A stretch of DNA of 64,000 nt from Lewinella sp. IMCC34191. GTDB lineage: Bacteria; Bacteroidota; Bacteroidia; Chitinophagales; Saprospiraceae. Both the position numbers and the translations under genes were made by a program. The notes beneath the pieces are model-generated. The model saw only the letters and a program-made list of their open reading frames with translations, was not told where the DNA came from and made no database searches. Position 1 is the first letter of the stretch. Every line of letters begins with the position of its first letter. The stretch lies in contig NZ_QNQZ01000004.1 of assembly GCF_003390935.1 (NCBI RefSeq), positions 310,001-374,000 of the forward strand. The letters are read 5' to 3'. Of the stretch, positions 1 through 10,200 are shown piece after piece.

Positions 1-3000
1 TGTAGGTGCCGGGTGCGAAGGCAGGACCGAGTACAAAAGTAGCCGGGGAGTCGCTGACGTCCAGCAGTTGGTTGCCTTCGCTGTCGAACAGGTAGAAGCT
101 GATGTCACTCAGTCCGCTAGTCGTGTTCGTAGCCGTCACGGATTCGCCCGCACAGGTTTCGGTCACGTCCAGCGTGAAGGTGGGAGCCGTTCCGGGTACG
201 ACGGTAAAGGTCCGTTGGCTTTGATCCGTACCACAGTCGTTGGTTACGGTCGCCGTAGCGGTATAATCACCGGCACCGAGGGTCGTAGCGGCCGGGCTGA
301 AGGTATTGTCCTCGTATACGAGGGTACCGGAGCCGTCACGGATCTGCCAGTTGATTCCGGTCAGGAGAGTAGAATCGGTGTGCGTAGCCGATAGGTTCAC
401 CGTGGCCGAGCCACAACCATCGGGAATAGCGTTCAGGGTGACCTCGGGTTCTCCCGTCAGATAGACGGTCGTTTCCTCGAATCCGGTACCACACTTCTTA
501 TCGTCCAGTTCCAGGCGAATCGTGTATTCTCCGGCCAGCATGTAACTGGGGAAAGTGAAGGTGGCCGGCGAACGACTCTCATATGCAACCGTATTACCGG
601 AAGCGTCCAGGAGGTAGAAACGCGGATTTTTGGTGATCGCACTGGTGTTCGTGGCCGTAATGGTGCCTTCGCTACAGGTGATGTCCTTATCTACCGTGAA
701 GCTTACCGGAGGACCGTCCAGTACGGTGAAGGGCTCTTCGGCCGATACCCCGTCGAGCGCACAGCCATTATAGGCAATGGCGGTGAAGAGGTAATCGCCG
801 GCTTCGCGCACGTCGTAGTGGCGCCCCCAGGGCTCGTCGTGATAAATAGTCACGCCGGCATTCGCTCCGGTTACACCGGTAATGATGTAGCGGACGGAAT
901 CGATCAAAGACGCATCTATTCCAAAATCCACCGTCGGGCGAACGCGCACCTGTCCACAGGCATCGTCGATTTCCGTCACCGTAACAACGGGGAGTACCGC
1001 TACCGATACCTCATGCTCGATGGTCTCATTAGTACACACGCCGTCCGATACGGTAGCCGTGATGGTGTAGGTTCCTACGCCGCCGTTGAAGGTGAAGGTA
1101 GGGGCGGCGGCGTTGGCGTCACTGATGACAACGTCAGCGGCCGGGCTCACCGACCAGCTGTACGTTAGTCCGGCGCCGGTGCTGTTGTTGGTGATGGATA
1201 CCGTCTCTCCCTGACAAACGCCGCTGCGGTCGAAGTCAATGTCGACTACGGCGGGCTCTTCGACGTCAAAGGTTTCGGTGACGGTGGTCGTACCACAGGC
1301 ATTGTATACGGTCAGACTCACTTCGAGGCCGTTGCCGTAGGTTCCTAGGGTCACCTCACCGGGAGCGAGATCGCTCGACGTGGCCGGAACACTTCCGGCG
1401 GGGAAGGTCCAGCGGACGGAATCGATCATGTCTACGGCCGCGTCATAGTTGGCAACGGGAACGAAGCTGTTTCCTCCACAACCCAGAGCGATCTCGTCGA
1501 TCGTCAATTCGGGCGTGCCGCCCACCAGTACTAGGGTATCCCAGGTGATGTCGCTACATCCGGCAACCGCCAGGACGGCCTCAATCCGGTAGGATCCCAT
1601 CGGGGTAGTCGGGTTAATAGAGAAGGTAGGCGAACGCTCGCTGGAGGTGGCAAAGACATCGCCGGTGGGGGCGATGACGTTCCAGCTCACTCCCTCGATA
1701 TCACCGGTGCTATTGTTGGTCACCGCGATGGTGGCACCACCGTCCCGGCAAACTTCGTCTTGCGAAATATCAATGTTTACGCTTACGTCACCGGCAACTA
1801 CGAAGGTTTCGGTCACCGTGTGGGTTCCACACGAGTTGGTGGCGGTCAGAGTTACCGTATGCTCCCCCTTCTCAAAGCGCACGGGCAGTGGCTGCAGGCG
1901 CGTCGAGGTCGATGGCGGAGACGCCGTCGGGAATTCCCAAGTGTAGGTGGTGGTTTCGATGTCGCAGTATCCGCCGCGGGGGGCGAAAGTCACGTCCTGG
2001 GCGCCACAAAGCGTGTCGATCGGACTGACCTCCATCACCGGCGTTTCGCCCACCGCTACCTTTTCGGTGTGGGTTGACGTGCCACAGGCGCTCGTTACGG
2101 TGAGGGTCAGGAGGTAATTACCGGCTTCGGTGATTTCGATCACGGGTTCGAAGCTGTTGGCGTCGGTACCCTCCACGAAGGCAATTCCGCCGGTGCTGCA
2201 GGCATTCTTGGCGGCGGCTATCGTCCAGCTCATTTCGGCTACGTCACAAGCGGTGACGGCGGAGGTCAGGTTGCTCGGGCGCAGGGCTAGTCCGGCGGGC
2301 ATACAGCCCAGGGCTTCAGGAAGGGTGAAATCAGCTACCGCTTCATCGCGTACACAAACCGTAGTCTGGTCCGAGTCACTACAGCCGGCTTCGTTGGTAT
2401 AGGTATAAGTTAGGGTATAGGTTCCGGCGGCGGGGGCTTTAAATTCGCCATCCTCGGTCACGAAATCGCCAGACCAGGTACCCTTGAGGGCTCTGCTGGA
2501 GGGCGATCCTTCCAGTTCGATCTTTTCGTCAACACAGGCAATCTGGGGGTCACCGGCATCGGCGACCGGGTAAGCGTGCACCGTCACCTTGATTTCATCG
2601 GTGGCGTCACACCGGCCTTCCGGGTCGATGCCGAGTACCTCGATGGTGTATACCCCCGGCACGTCGTGACTGAAAGTAACCGAAGAACCGGTCGAACCGG
2701 AGAGATGGTCACCGGTCCAGGTATAGCTGGCGCCACCGGTGGCCGTCAGGGTCACCGACTCACCGGAGCAGATTTCCACGTCGTCTCCACCGTTTACGTC
2801 GATGGGCGCACCGGGATTGACCACCACGTTATACGTCTTGGTGCTGGAACAGCCCGTAGCGTTCGTGACCGTAACCGTATAGTCACCGTTATTTTTCGGC
2901 TTGGCGTTCGGAATGCTCCACTCGGCCTGGTCGGAGGTAAACCCGTCGGGGCCCGTCCAGGAAAAGGTCAGGCCGCTTCCGCTTCCCGCCAGATCGGCGG

Positions 3001-4822
3001 CAATGCTGGAGGACTCACAGGTTTCTTCCGTCACGATGATTTCCGGCAGGTCGGGTGCCGCGGCTATCTCGAAGGTTTCGGTCACTACCGTGGTACCACA
3101 GCTGTTGCTGACCCGCAGGCGAATGGTGTATACACCCGGTGCGTCGAAGGTTACGGGTCCGGGGTCCAGGCTGTTCCGGTCACCGCCTTTGCCACCGTCG
3201 AAATCCCAGGTAAAGGCCGGGGGATCGGTACAGTCCAGGCTGATGTTCGCGGTAGGAGTAACGGTGATGGGGCCGTCAAAACACACATCCTCGATCGGCT
3301 CGATCTCGACCAGCGGTGCCTCGGCTACCACGAACTCTTCCCAGTACTCGTCCGGGCCACACTCGTTTTCTGTCTTCAGGCCCAGGCGGTAGATACCGGC
3401 GGATTCAAACTGGATTTTCAGATCCCGTCCGTGCAACCCGTCTTTACCGGAGCCTTCCAGCACGGTGAAGTCACCGTCTCCGTCGCCACAGTCCGAGGGC
3501 AGGTACTCGACCATCCATTCGTAGGTCGCTTCGGCACCACAGGTCTCCAGGGTATTGGAGGTATTGGTTACGTCCAGGGTCAACGGGGTACAGCTTTCCG
3601 GATCGGCGTTTACCGCATCGTAGCTGGCCTCGGGTTCCGGCAGGATACAGATCGTCTGCGTCATCGGAGGGGAGGTACAGGCGTTGCTGTACTTCGGGGT
3701 GTAGTTCAGGGTGATCACGTATTCTCCGGCTTCATTGAAGCGGATGTCCAGGCCATTCTCGTCGTTGAGGGACCCGGCTACGATCTCGTACTTCGAGGGG
3801 TCGGCGTTGATCGACCATTCGGTCAGCATCTCGAAGCTACAGGTATTGCCAACCGCATAGAGGGCCGGCTCGGAATTGTTGCGGATTTCCACTACCCCAC
3901 CCTCACAGGCTACGTCGTCGGCCTCGAAGTCCATTTCCGGGGCCTTATTGGCCCGAATGATGGTACCCCCTGATTGCGTGAAGCAGGGGTTGGTGGCCTC
4001 GAAGTAGATGTTAAAGTAGTTGTTAGCCGTCTCATCACTTTCACACGGGCTGGTGGTGAGGTAGTAGCTGAAGTTCGTCGGGGGCGGGTGGTTGAAGTAA
4101 GTGGTATCGCCACTGCCGTCGTTGACCCAGATCTTGTAAATCGTTCCCGGGGGGTTATCCTCCGTTCCCGAAATCCGGAACTCCACGTTTTCCGGTACAC
4201 ACGCGATCTGGTTGCTTACCGGAACGATGTTACCACCGGGGTTACTGCCGTAGAAAAACTCAAAGGTCTTCTTCGCCCAGCAGCCGTTGCCCCCTTGTAC
4301 CGACACCTTTATATCATAGAGCCCGACGGAAGTATACGTGTGCTTCGTCAGGTTCGGCAGCGTAGCCCCTTCGTAGGGCGTGGAACCGTCTCCCCAGTCG
4401 ACGATATAATAGATATTGGTCGACGCCGTGGAAGAGGTATTATTGATGCGCAGCTCATAGCTGGGATCGTCAGTCGGCGCACAGTTTACGAAATTGTAAA
4501 TACCGACACTCTCGATGGAGGCGTCGGGCACGTCGGAGGCACTGACCGAAACCGTCCGGGTTACCGTATCGGGCACGCAACTTCCCCCCGTAATCAGGGT
4601 GACGTCAAAGCTGCCATCGGCGCCAAAGATATGCGTGGGGTTCTTCTTAGTAGAAGAAGACCCGTCGCCGAAATTCCATTTATACGTTCCTGCGGCGCCA
4701 CTACGGGGCGTAAACTGATATTCATTACAGCTGGTGGCCGTAAAGTCAAAATCAGCCGGGCAACTTTGCCCGAATATCCAAGATGTCGTTAACGTGAAGA
4801 GTAATAGTGTAAAAATCCGCAT
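1..4822 (-). CDS. Giant PKD/Ig-like repeat surface protein, C-terminus cut by window edge
   Basis: The frame opens with ATG at 4822 and stays open to position 1, giving at least 1607 residues; the stop lies outside the window. The N-terminus (MRIFTLLLFTLTTSWIFG) is a signal peptide. The first domain has a PKD signature (WNFGDGSSS, residues about 45-55), and a second shows VDWGDGS. Further on, roughly 85-100-residue units recur, many closing on a shared pattern such as NSCGTTVVTETF, NACGTTTVTETF or NSCGTHTVTETF, with conserved cysteines. Such proteins in Bacteroidota are large cell-surface adhesins or gliding proteins (SprB-like), usually exported by T9SS through a C-terminal CHU_C-type domain; that end is not visible here. 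The gene starts 36 nt after the PorP/SprF-like gene stops, so the two are probably co-transcribed and the PorP protein is its likely partner. Function beyond surface display is inferred. Confidence 0.88.
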   Translation of the reverse strand, partial: MRIFTLLLFTLTTSWIFGQSCPADFDFTATSCNEYQFTPRSGAAGTYKWNFGDGSSSTKKNPTHIFGADGSFDVTLITGGSCVPDTVTRTVSVSASDVPDASIESVGIYNFVNCAPTDDPSYELRINNTSSTASTNIYYIVDWGDGSTPYEGATLPNLTKHTYTSVGLYDIKVSVQGGNGCWAKKTFEFFYGSNPGGNIVPVSNQIACVPENVEFRISGTEDNPPGTIYKIWVNDGSGDTTYFNHPPPTNFSYYLTTSPCESDETANNYFNIYFEATNPCFTQSGGTIIRANKAPEMDFEADDVACEGGVVEIRNNSEPALYAVGNTCSFEMLTEWSINADPSKYEIVAGSLNDENGLDIRFNEAGEYVITLNYTPKYSNACTSPPMTQTICILPEPEASYDAVNADPESCTPLTLDVTNTSNTLETCGAEATYEWMVEYLPSDCGDGDGDFTVLEGSGKDGLHGRDLKIQFESAGIYRLGLKTENECGPDEYWEEFVVAEAPLVEIEPIEDVCFDGPITVTPTANISLDCTDPPAFTWDFDGGKGGDRNSLDPGPVTFDAPGVYTIRLRVSNSCGTTVVTETFEIAAAPDLPEIIVTEETCESSSIAADLAGSGSGLTFSWTGPDGFTSDQAEWSIPNAKPKNNGDYTVTVTNATGCSSTKTYNVVVNPGAPIDVNGGDDVEICSGESVTLTATGGASYTWTGDHLSGSTGSSVTFSHDVPGVYTIEVLGIDPEGRCDATDEIKVTVHAYPVADAGDPQIACVDEKIELEGSPSSRALKGTWSGDFVTEDGEFKAPAAGTYTLTYTYTNEAGCSDSDQTTVCVRDEAVADFTLPEALGCMPAGLALRPSNLTSAVTACDVAEMSWTIAAAKNACSTGGIAFVEGTDANSFEPVIEITEAGNYLLTLTVTSACGTSTHTEKVAVGETPVMEVSPIDTLCGAQDVTFAPRGGYCDIETTTYTWEFPTASPPSTSTRLQPLPVRFEKGEHTVTLTATNSCGTHTVTETFVVAGDVSVNIDISQDEVCRDGGATIAVTNNSTGDIEGVSWNVIAPTGDVFATSSERSPTFSINPTTPMGSYRIEAVLAVAGCSDITWDTLVLVGGTPELTIDEIALGCGGNSFVPVANYDAAVDMIDSVRWTFPAGSVPATSSDLAPGEVTLGTYGNGLEVSLTVYNACGTTTVTETFDVEEPAVVDIDFDRSGVCQGETVSITNNSTGAGLTYSWSVSPAADVVISDANAAAPTFTFNGGVGTYTITATVSDGVCTNETIEHEVSVAVLPVVTVTEIDDACGQVRVRPTVDFGIDASLIDSVRYIITGVTGANAGVTIYHDEPWGRHYDVREAGDYLFTAIAYNGCALDGVSAEEPFTVLDGPPVSFTVDKDITCSEGTITATNTSAITKNPRFYLLDASGNTVAYESRSPATFTFPSYMLAGEYTIRLELDDKKCGTGFEETTVYLTGEPEVTLNAIPDGCGSATVNLSATHTDSTLLTGINWQIRDGSGTLVYEDNTFSPAATTLGAGDYTATATVTNDCGTDQSQRTFTVVPGTAPTFTLDVTETCAGESVTATNTTSGLSDISFYLFDSEGNQLLDVSDSPATFVLGPAFAPGTY

Positions 4823-4858
4823 AAACAGAAATTTTCAATCTGGGGAAAAGGTGTCGTT

Positions 4859-6061
4859 CTAGAAGCTTACGGGGCAGGTGGCGCCCTTATAGAGTTCGTT
4901 CTTGCCGAGGATGCGGCACTTGGATTTGAGGTCGGCCAGCATGATTCGGCAGTTCACCTCGACGGTTCCTACCGAGGCGGAGGCATTAACCCCGCTCAGC
5001 GGCAGGTCGTAAGAGAAGCCGACGATCCAGCCCGTAGCGCGGTCCCGCCACCGGCGGCCCACGTCGAGCAGCGACCGGACATCGATGCCGTAGGAAAGGA
5101 TCAGGGTACTGGAGTTGCGGCCGCCGATCGGGTCACCGCTGTTGGTAGCGGGCCGGTTGGGCGTATTGAACTGGTAGAATATTCCCGTGTAATGGCCCTT
5201 ACCCAGCAGGTAAGACCCGAGGGTGTAGAGGTTGAATTTGCCGCCCAGCTGGCTATCCCAACGGAACTGCGGGGCAATCGACGTCGGCGTGTAGCTCCGC
5301 GTTCCCTTCATCGAGCTCACCCGGCGCGTCAGGCCCATGTGCAGGGTGGTCCGGCGCGGCAGGTTCACGTTAGCACTTTCTTCGTCGAAGGCTACGTTCG
5401 GTTGGTTGACGTTGGAGAGGCTGGCACCGAGGGTGAAAATGGTATAGTCCTGCAAACCGTGGTTCCAGGAGCCGCGCACCATGGCGCCGATGTTCATGTT
5501 CATGTAGGGCCCGGTAGCTACGTCGATGATCTTCGCGGCACCGACCACACCGGTCACCGGATCGAGCTGGTAGGAGAAGATGAAGTCGCCACTGGCCATC
5601 GAGCTTTGCATCATGCTCAGCTGAGCACCCATGCGCATGTCCAGCCGGGAGAGGCCGTTGCTGATCTTCAGGTCGGGGTTGATGAAGGCGTACTCGAAAG
5701 CAGCCGCCAGCCCCACGCCGGTCGTCTTGAGCGGGGCAGCGCCCGTCTCGTCCTGAAACACCGAACCGGCAATGCCGAAGGTGGCACGCTCGATATCTTT
5801 GAAGCAGGGCATCCGCTGGTTCAGCGTCGCATTGTACGTTCGGTACCCCCCCTGAAAGGGCATACCGGTGGCGTCGGGCAGGCCGAACCACTGGTCGCGA
5901 TAGTTGAGTATGAGTTGGGTACCGGCTTCCAGCCCCGCGTAGGCAGGGTTGAGGTACACGCGATTGGCGTAGAACTGGGAGAAAAAGGGATCCTGTCCCA
6001 GGAGCTGTGCTCCCGCCGAAATCATGACCACTAAGAAAACACTGCGTAAAAGTAGAACCAT
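4859..6061 (-). CDS. PorP/SprF family type IX secretion membrane protein
   Basis: The product is about 400 residues, the usual family size. A signal peptide (residues 1-22, ending near AQLLG) is followed by the family hallmark at the mature N-terminus: DPFFSQFY and LNPAYAG, then an LNYRDQW motif. The rest reads as outer-membrane beta-barrel, with alternating hydrophobic strands. Family members are needed for export or surface attachment of particular T9SS clients, as SprF is for SprB in Flavobacterium. Here it lies directly upstream of a giant PKD protein, which makes that protein the likely client. I chose ATG at 6061; a TTG two codons further upstream (6067) is also in frame. The family call is strong, the pairing is inferred. 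Confidence 0.9.
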   Translation of the reverse strand: MVLLLRSVFLVVMISAGAQLLGQDPFFSQFYANRVYLNPAYAGLEAGTQLILNYRDQWFGLPDATGMPFQGGYRTYNATLNQRMPCFKDIERATFGIAGSVFQDETGAAPLKTTGVGLAAAFEYAFINPDLKISNGLSRLDMRMGAQLSMMQSSMASGDFIFSYQLDPVTGVVGAAKIIDVATGPYMNMNIGAMVRGSWNHGLQDYTIFTLGASLSNVNQPNVAFDEESANVNLPRRTTLHMGLTRRVSSMKGTRSYTPTSIAPQFRWDSQLGGKFNLYTLGSYLLGKGHYTGIFYQFNTPNRPATNSGDPIGGRNSSTLILSYGIDVRSLLDVGRRWRDRATGWIVGFSYDLPLSGVNASASVGTVEVNCRIMLADLKSKCRILGKNELYKGATCPVSF

Positions 6062-6142
6062 GGGCAATCATTTGCTCCGGAGTAAGCTCTACTGATTCCC
6101 CTAGCCAAATGGATAGAGACAAGAGACACATCTCTCTGAATC

Positions 6143-6157
6143 AGTGAATTATTCACT
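6143..6157. promoter_or_regulatory. Perfect palindrome upstream of the PorP-like gene
   Basis: AGTGAAT-T-ATTCACT is a perfect inverted repeat with 7-nt arms, about 80 nt upstream of the PorP-like start. A second short inverted pair (CTGATTC at 6092-6098 and GAATCAG at 6138-6144) lies beside it. The position suits a transcription factor site or a leader structure, but no known operator is recognised. Confidence 0.3.
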
Positions 6158-6437
6158 TATCCGGAAATAATGCGTTCTATTCTAAGTGCCTCGAATACTA
6201 TCCGGTCCGTCCAAATGACGCGGCAAATGCCGGTCCTAGCCATGGTCGAACCTGATATCCGTCGGGGCTAATCCCTTCGGTTCTTCTGTAACGACCGCTC
6301 CGCACGGGGCATTGTCCAATTAACGAACGTTTACGGATTACCTCCCCGACGGTCCGTTTCCCTACGCACGGAACGTGCAAATACAAGCTTAGGGCGGCGG
6401 AGCGCAGGTAAAAAAGCCTTTACTAACGGACAGGTAC

Positions 6438-6468
6438 TTGCAACCCATCCTCCATACCCCTATATTAG
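6438..6468 (+). promoter_or_regulatory. Candidate promoter for the secreted protein at 6526
   Basis: TTG at 6438-6440 is followed by a 20-nt spacer and TATATTAG at 6461-6468. This is close to the Bacteroidota sigma-A pattern (TTTG, 19-21 nt, TAnnTTTG), with a mismatch in the -7 box. The -7 box lies 57 nt upstream of the ATG. Confidence 0.4.
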
Positions 6469-6525
6469 GTACCAGACCCCAGACTTCCATCGGAACCCGA
6501 TTACCTACCCTAATTACTTGAAGTC

Positions 6526-7227
6526 ATGGATCTACGCAACCGTACCGCCGTTATCATCGGCGCTCTCCTACTCCTCTCCCCACCCGTCAGCTCCCAGGAA
6601 CCCAACCCTGCCGAATCGCCCCTTCGCGAAGGAATGGTCCTGAATATGCGGTTTCTGCCGGAATCAGCCGCCGACCGCGACCTACAGGCAAAGGGCCAGT
6701 CCACGGTGACTTTCCTCCGCGGTGAGCGGGGCCGCCACGAAGACGAAAGCGTCCAACTGACGCTCCGCCCGGACTCCCGCCCCCCCACTGCCACTACCTC
6801 CGAAGGAGATGAAGACGACGGCACGGATTACCTCATCATCGACGCCGGTGACCCCATCAAGAAGGACTGGTTCAAACCGGGAACCATCTGGGGTTTCCAC
6901 CAGATCCTGCTGCTCGACAGCGTGGATCGCAGCGATTTTGAGAGCTTTATCCATCGCTACTGGGCCCCGACGCGGTCCGATGCCCTACCCGATTCGAAGG
7001 TTATTTTCCTGAAGGAACTGAACGGGCCCCAGGCGGGGGAATTCAGCTACATCTGGCTGATCGATTCCGAAGAAACCCGCGACTACTACTTCCCGGAATC
7101 AACCGTTCCCTCCGAGATGTACACGGAGTTTGAGAAGGCCTGGGGCTGGATCTACGAGCCGAATTACCTCGGGCGCTATCTGGCCGCTCCCGAAGACGAA
7201 CTGTTCACCGACTACGTCGTCAGGTAA
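6526..7227 (+). CDS. Unrecognised secreted protein, 233 aa
   Basis: I do not recognise the family. The N-terminus has a basic stretch, a hydrophobic core (AVIIGALLLLSPPV) and an SSQE cleavage region, so export across the inner membrane is likely; no lipobox is seen. The mature part is acidic, with a low-complexity acidic run (EGDEDDG, about residue 94) and an aromatic-rich C-terminal half (WGFHQILLL, FIHRYWAP, YIWLIDSEETRDYYF). It has no membrane segment after the signal and no T9SS sorting domain. Its stop codon lies one base away from the convergent stop of the first giant paralogue, so the two genes share a 3' end. A candidate promoter lies at 6438-6468. The aromatic motifs faintly recall stress-induced dimeric barrel proteins, but this is not strong enough to name it. 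Confidence 0.75.
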   Translation: MDLRNRTAVIIGALLLLSPPVSSQEPNPAESPLREGMVLNMRFLPESAADRDLQAKGQSTVTFLRGERGRHEDESVQLTLRPDSRPPTATTSEGDEDDGTDYLIIDAGDPIKKDWFKPGTIWGFHQILLLDSVDRSDFESFIHRYWAPTRSDALPDSKVIFLKELNGPQAGEFSYIWLIDSEETRDYYFPESTVPSEMYTEFEKAWGWIYEPNYLGRYLAAPEDELFTDYVVR

Positions 7228-7228
7228 G

Positions 7229-10200
7229 TCAGTACCGCACCAAGCGCAAGCTGAAGCTACCCCCCTGCCGGTCCACCAACCTGACGAGGTACACACCCGC
7301 CGGTAACTGACTCATATTCAGGGATGTACTACCGACGAAGTGTCCTTGCTTTACCCACCGCCCGTGGGCATCCAGCAGCGTGTAGTGTACGGCTATATCG
7401 TCCGCCAACCGGATGGCGACCATTCCTCCCGTAGGGTTCGGAGCCACTTCCACTATGCGGGTGGCGAAGGTGGGAAGGGACGTTGACACGTCTGAGCCAT
7501 CACAGTTCTCGTCAATGCCGTTACCCGGGATTTCAGCGGCGCCCGGGTTGATGGCGGCGTTGGTATCGTTACACTCTTCGAAAAAAAAGTAGCCGTCCTG
7601 GTCAGCGTCCAGCGTTTCCACCATGGTATTGCTCACCGTATTCGTGATCACCGGTTGGTTGAAATCGAAGAAAATACCAGCGGTATTCTCGATGGCGGTG
7701 AAGTCTTCCAGGCCCTCCCTGGCCCGGATCGCGAAGGTGAAATAGCCGTGGCTGGCCGGTTCGTTCGTTGTGCTATCAGGGAGCAGAATATTCTTAAACA
7801 CCACTTCAAGCATTCCCTGATCGGTCACGCTCGGTATACCGTTATGGCTGGACCCCACCTCGCGAAAACTGTCGAAGTCCAGTTTGTCCGACAACTGATC
7901 CTCCAGGAATACCGTAAAGGCGGTGTCGTTTCCGGTATTCTGGAAGCGGATGGTGTAGGTGATTTCCTCGTCTAGCTGGGTATAGTTGGAGTTGCTCTCT
8001 TCGGGGCGGCTGGGCGAAGAGCGCTTGTCGTTCGGGTCGATGGCGCAGCGGAGGACGTCGTCGTATAGGAAGCTGTTGGAAAACTCGTTGCCGTTGGCGT
8101 CAACGGCGGACGTCGTCACCGGCATTTCGATGGGCTGGCCGGCATAGTCTTCGTTAGGCATGCGTAACCGTAGCCGTATCTGATATTGCTGACCGGGACC
8201 GAGATCCGCAAAATTCCATACCAGTTCGCCGTCAGCATTGCTCGCGGGTTCACGGTCCGTGTATACTACCGTTAATTCTTCGTGCAGATTCAGCCGAACT
8301 TGCCCCGCCTCACTGATACAGCCGTCGTTAGTGACCGTCAACCAGAAGGGGACGGTAAAACCACAGCGGGCGGGGGCGGAAGTGAGGTTTCCGCTTACGC
8401 TGGCGGCGGCACCGCTGGTTCGTACACCGAAATCGTGAAATAGCAATGTATCCGAAGCCGCTGGAAAAACGAAGGAATCCCCGGCGGACGTAGTTTCATA
8501 ACACGATGAATTTGCTACCGTGACGGCATATTCCTGACCCGGGGTGAGTTCGAGGGTGTAAGCACCGGTAGAATCGGTGTAGGTCCACCGATATTTCTCT
8601 CCCTGTAAAGCGACGACTTTGACACCGGCCAGTCCCGATTCTCCGGAAGATCGCGCTCCGTCTTCATCGCTGTCCGCATAAACGACACCCTGCAGCCGGC
8701 TAGCCCACGGAGGGGTGAAGTACCGCAATTCGGCACCCTTATCTTTATCTTTGCCTCCGTAGTAGTACGTCCCGTTAAAGGCTACTACGCCTGCCCCCCG
8801 CGGGATGAGTGTGCCGGGTGAAAGGTACTCCACCTCAACGGCCCGCCCGACATCGCCATCGTAGAAGTAGTAGATATAGCCGTCGTCTATCGCCCCTCCG
8901 AATAACACCGTATTCCCAATTACGGCCGTATACTTCTCGTCCTTGATCGCCCCACTGAAATCCAGCGGTGCATTCAGTTCCCGGAGACTGCCCAGCGCTG
9001 GATTCCATACCAGGTGGTTTAGGACGGTGCCCGTACGCTGAGCAATAAAGAATTCTTCCCCCACGACATCGACCTGCACGATAGCCGGCCCGGCATCGGG
9101 GACGGTGTAGATGGGTTCTCTTGTTTCGAGGTCGAAAATACGCCGGCTCGTAACGACCATTTCCACACCGGACAGGTCCAACATTTTGACGAAGCGTTCT
9201 TCCGGGTCTAAAGTCGTAATGGAAACTACACCCGCTTCCGGCTCCAGCTTAAACACGGTTGCGGTACCGTCGTTGCGTTCGGCCAGGAACCGACAGGTAC
9301 CGTTCTGCACGATAATTGGGCCACTTTGCCGGTACGTATCCAGTATTTCCGTCAGTTGCCAATCGGCACCAGTCGGATCAACGCTGTATAGCCGAAAGCG
9401 GTCATCAGCGCCTGGCCAGTGAAAATAGAGCTGGTCGCCTACGGCGTGCAGAAAATGAAAATTCGGCCGGTTATCGAAGGTGGTGGTCATTTGGATACGA
9501 ACCTCTCCGGTTCCTAGGTCCGCCTTCACCAGCTCCAAATATCCACTTGCTGAATTCGTAAAGTGATACTGAATCTGGTAGACGAACTTGCCGATCCGGG
9601 CCATCGGAGAAAAGGATAGTGTCTCGTCAGTCGGTGCGTATACGTATAGGTCTACCTGGCGCCGTTCCTCCGGGAGATAAATGTTGTATAGCCCGGCCAA
9701 TACGGCCTGACCATTCCAGGTTCCAAGAATCCGGTCAGGTGTAAAGGCTAAGTCATCCGGTAGTTGCGGCGGATCCGGAAGGCCGTCGAAGAGATAGTCA
9801 CCGGAAGAGGCGGAGATAAGCAACTTGTTTTCATAAGGAAGAAAGGCTGAAATACCGGCATCTCCCGTTTTGTGCCCCAGCGACCGAACGGACACCGTAC
9901 CCTGCGCTGTTCCGTCGGTCCGGTATAGCTCTACGCCAAAGTGCTCGGAATAGTTAAGTAGATACTGGGTGTTGTTGAAGCGGACAAAGTCCTGCACGTT
10001 CGTTCTCCTGTCCCGGGCGGGCGCCGGCAGGGAAATAAAAGATACGTCTTCCGTTTGCGTATCGAAAACCATCAACCCGCGCTGATCTCCTTGCGAACCG
10101 GAAAGGAATACTTTGCCGTCGGATAAGGTTCGGACGGTCGTGTTGGCACCGTCGAAATCGTCGGTGATGATGGAGAAGCGATGGTTGGCCTTATCAAACT

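Larger units (their letters stand above)
6062..6525. other. Divergent intergenic region, 464 bp
   Basis: This gap separates the leftward PorP-like gene from the rightward secreted protein at 6526. It contains the palindrome at 6143-6157, one copy of the dispersed GGCGGAGCGCAGG motif (6392-6410) and a candidate promoter at 6438-6468. I see no convincing gene in it; short frames on either strand lack recognisable products. Confidence 0.6.

Noticed and set aside
2576-3973. Long plus-strand open frame (465 codons) antisense to the PKD protein
   Set aside because: It lies opposite a continuous minus-strand frame with clear PKD/Ig motifs and a signal peptide. Its own translation is low-complexity, glycine/arginine/valine-rich and matches no family; high GC content produces such shadows.
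5192-6131. Frames on both strands overlapping the PorP-like gene
   Set aside because: Only the frame 6061-4859 has a signal peptide and the PorP/SprF signature; the others are shadows.
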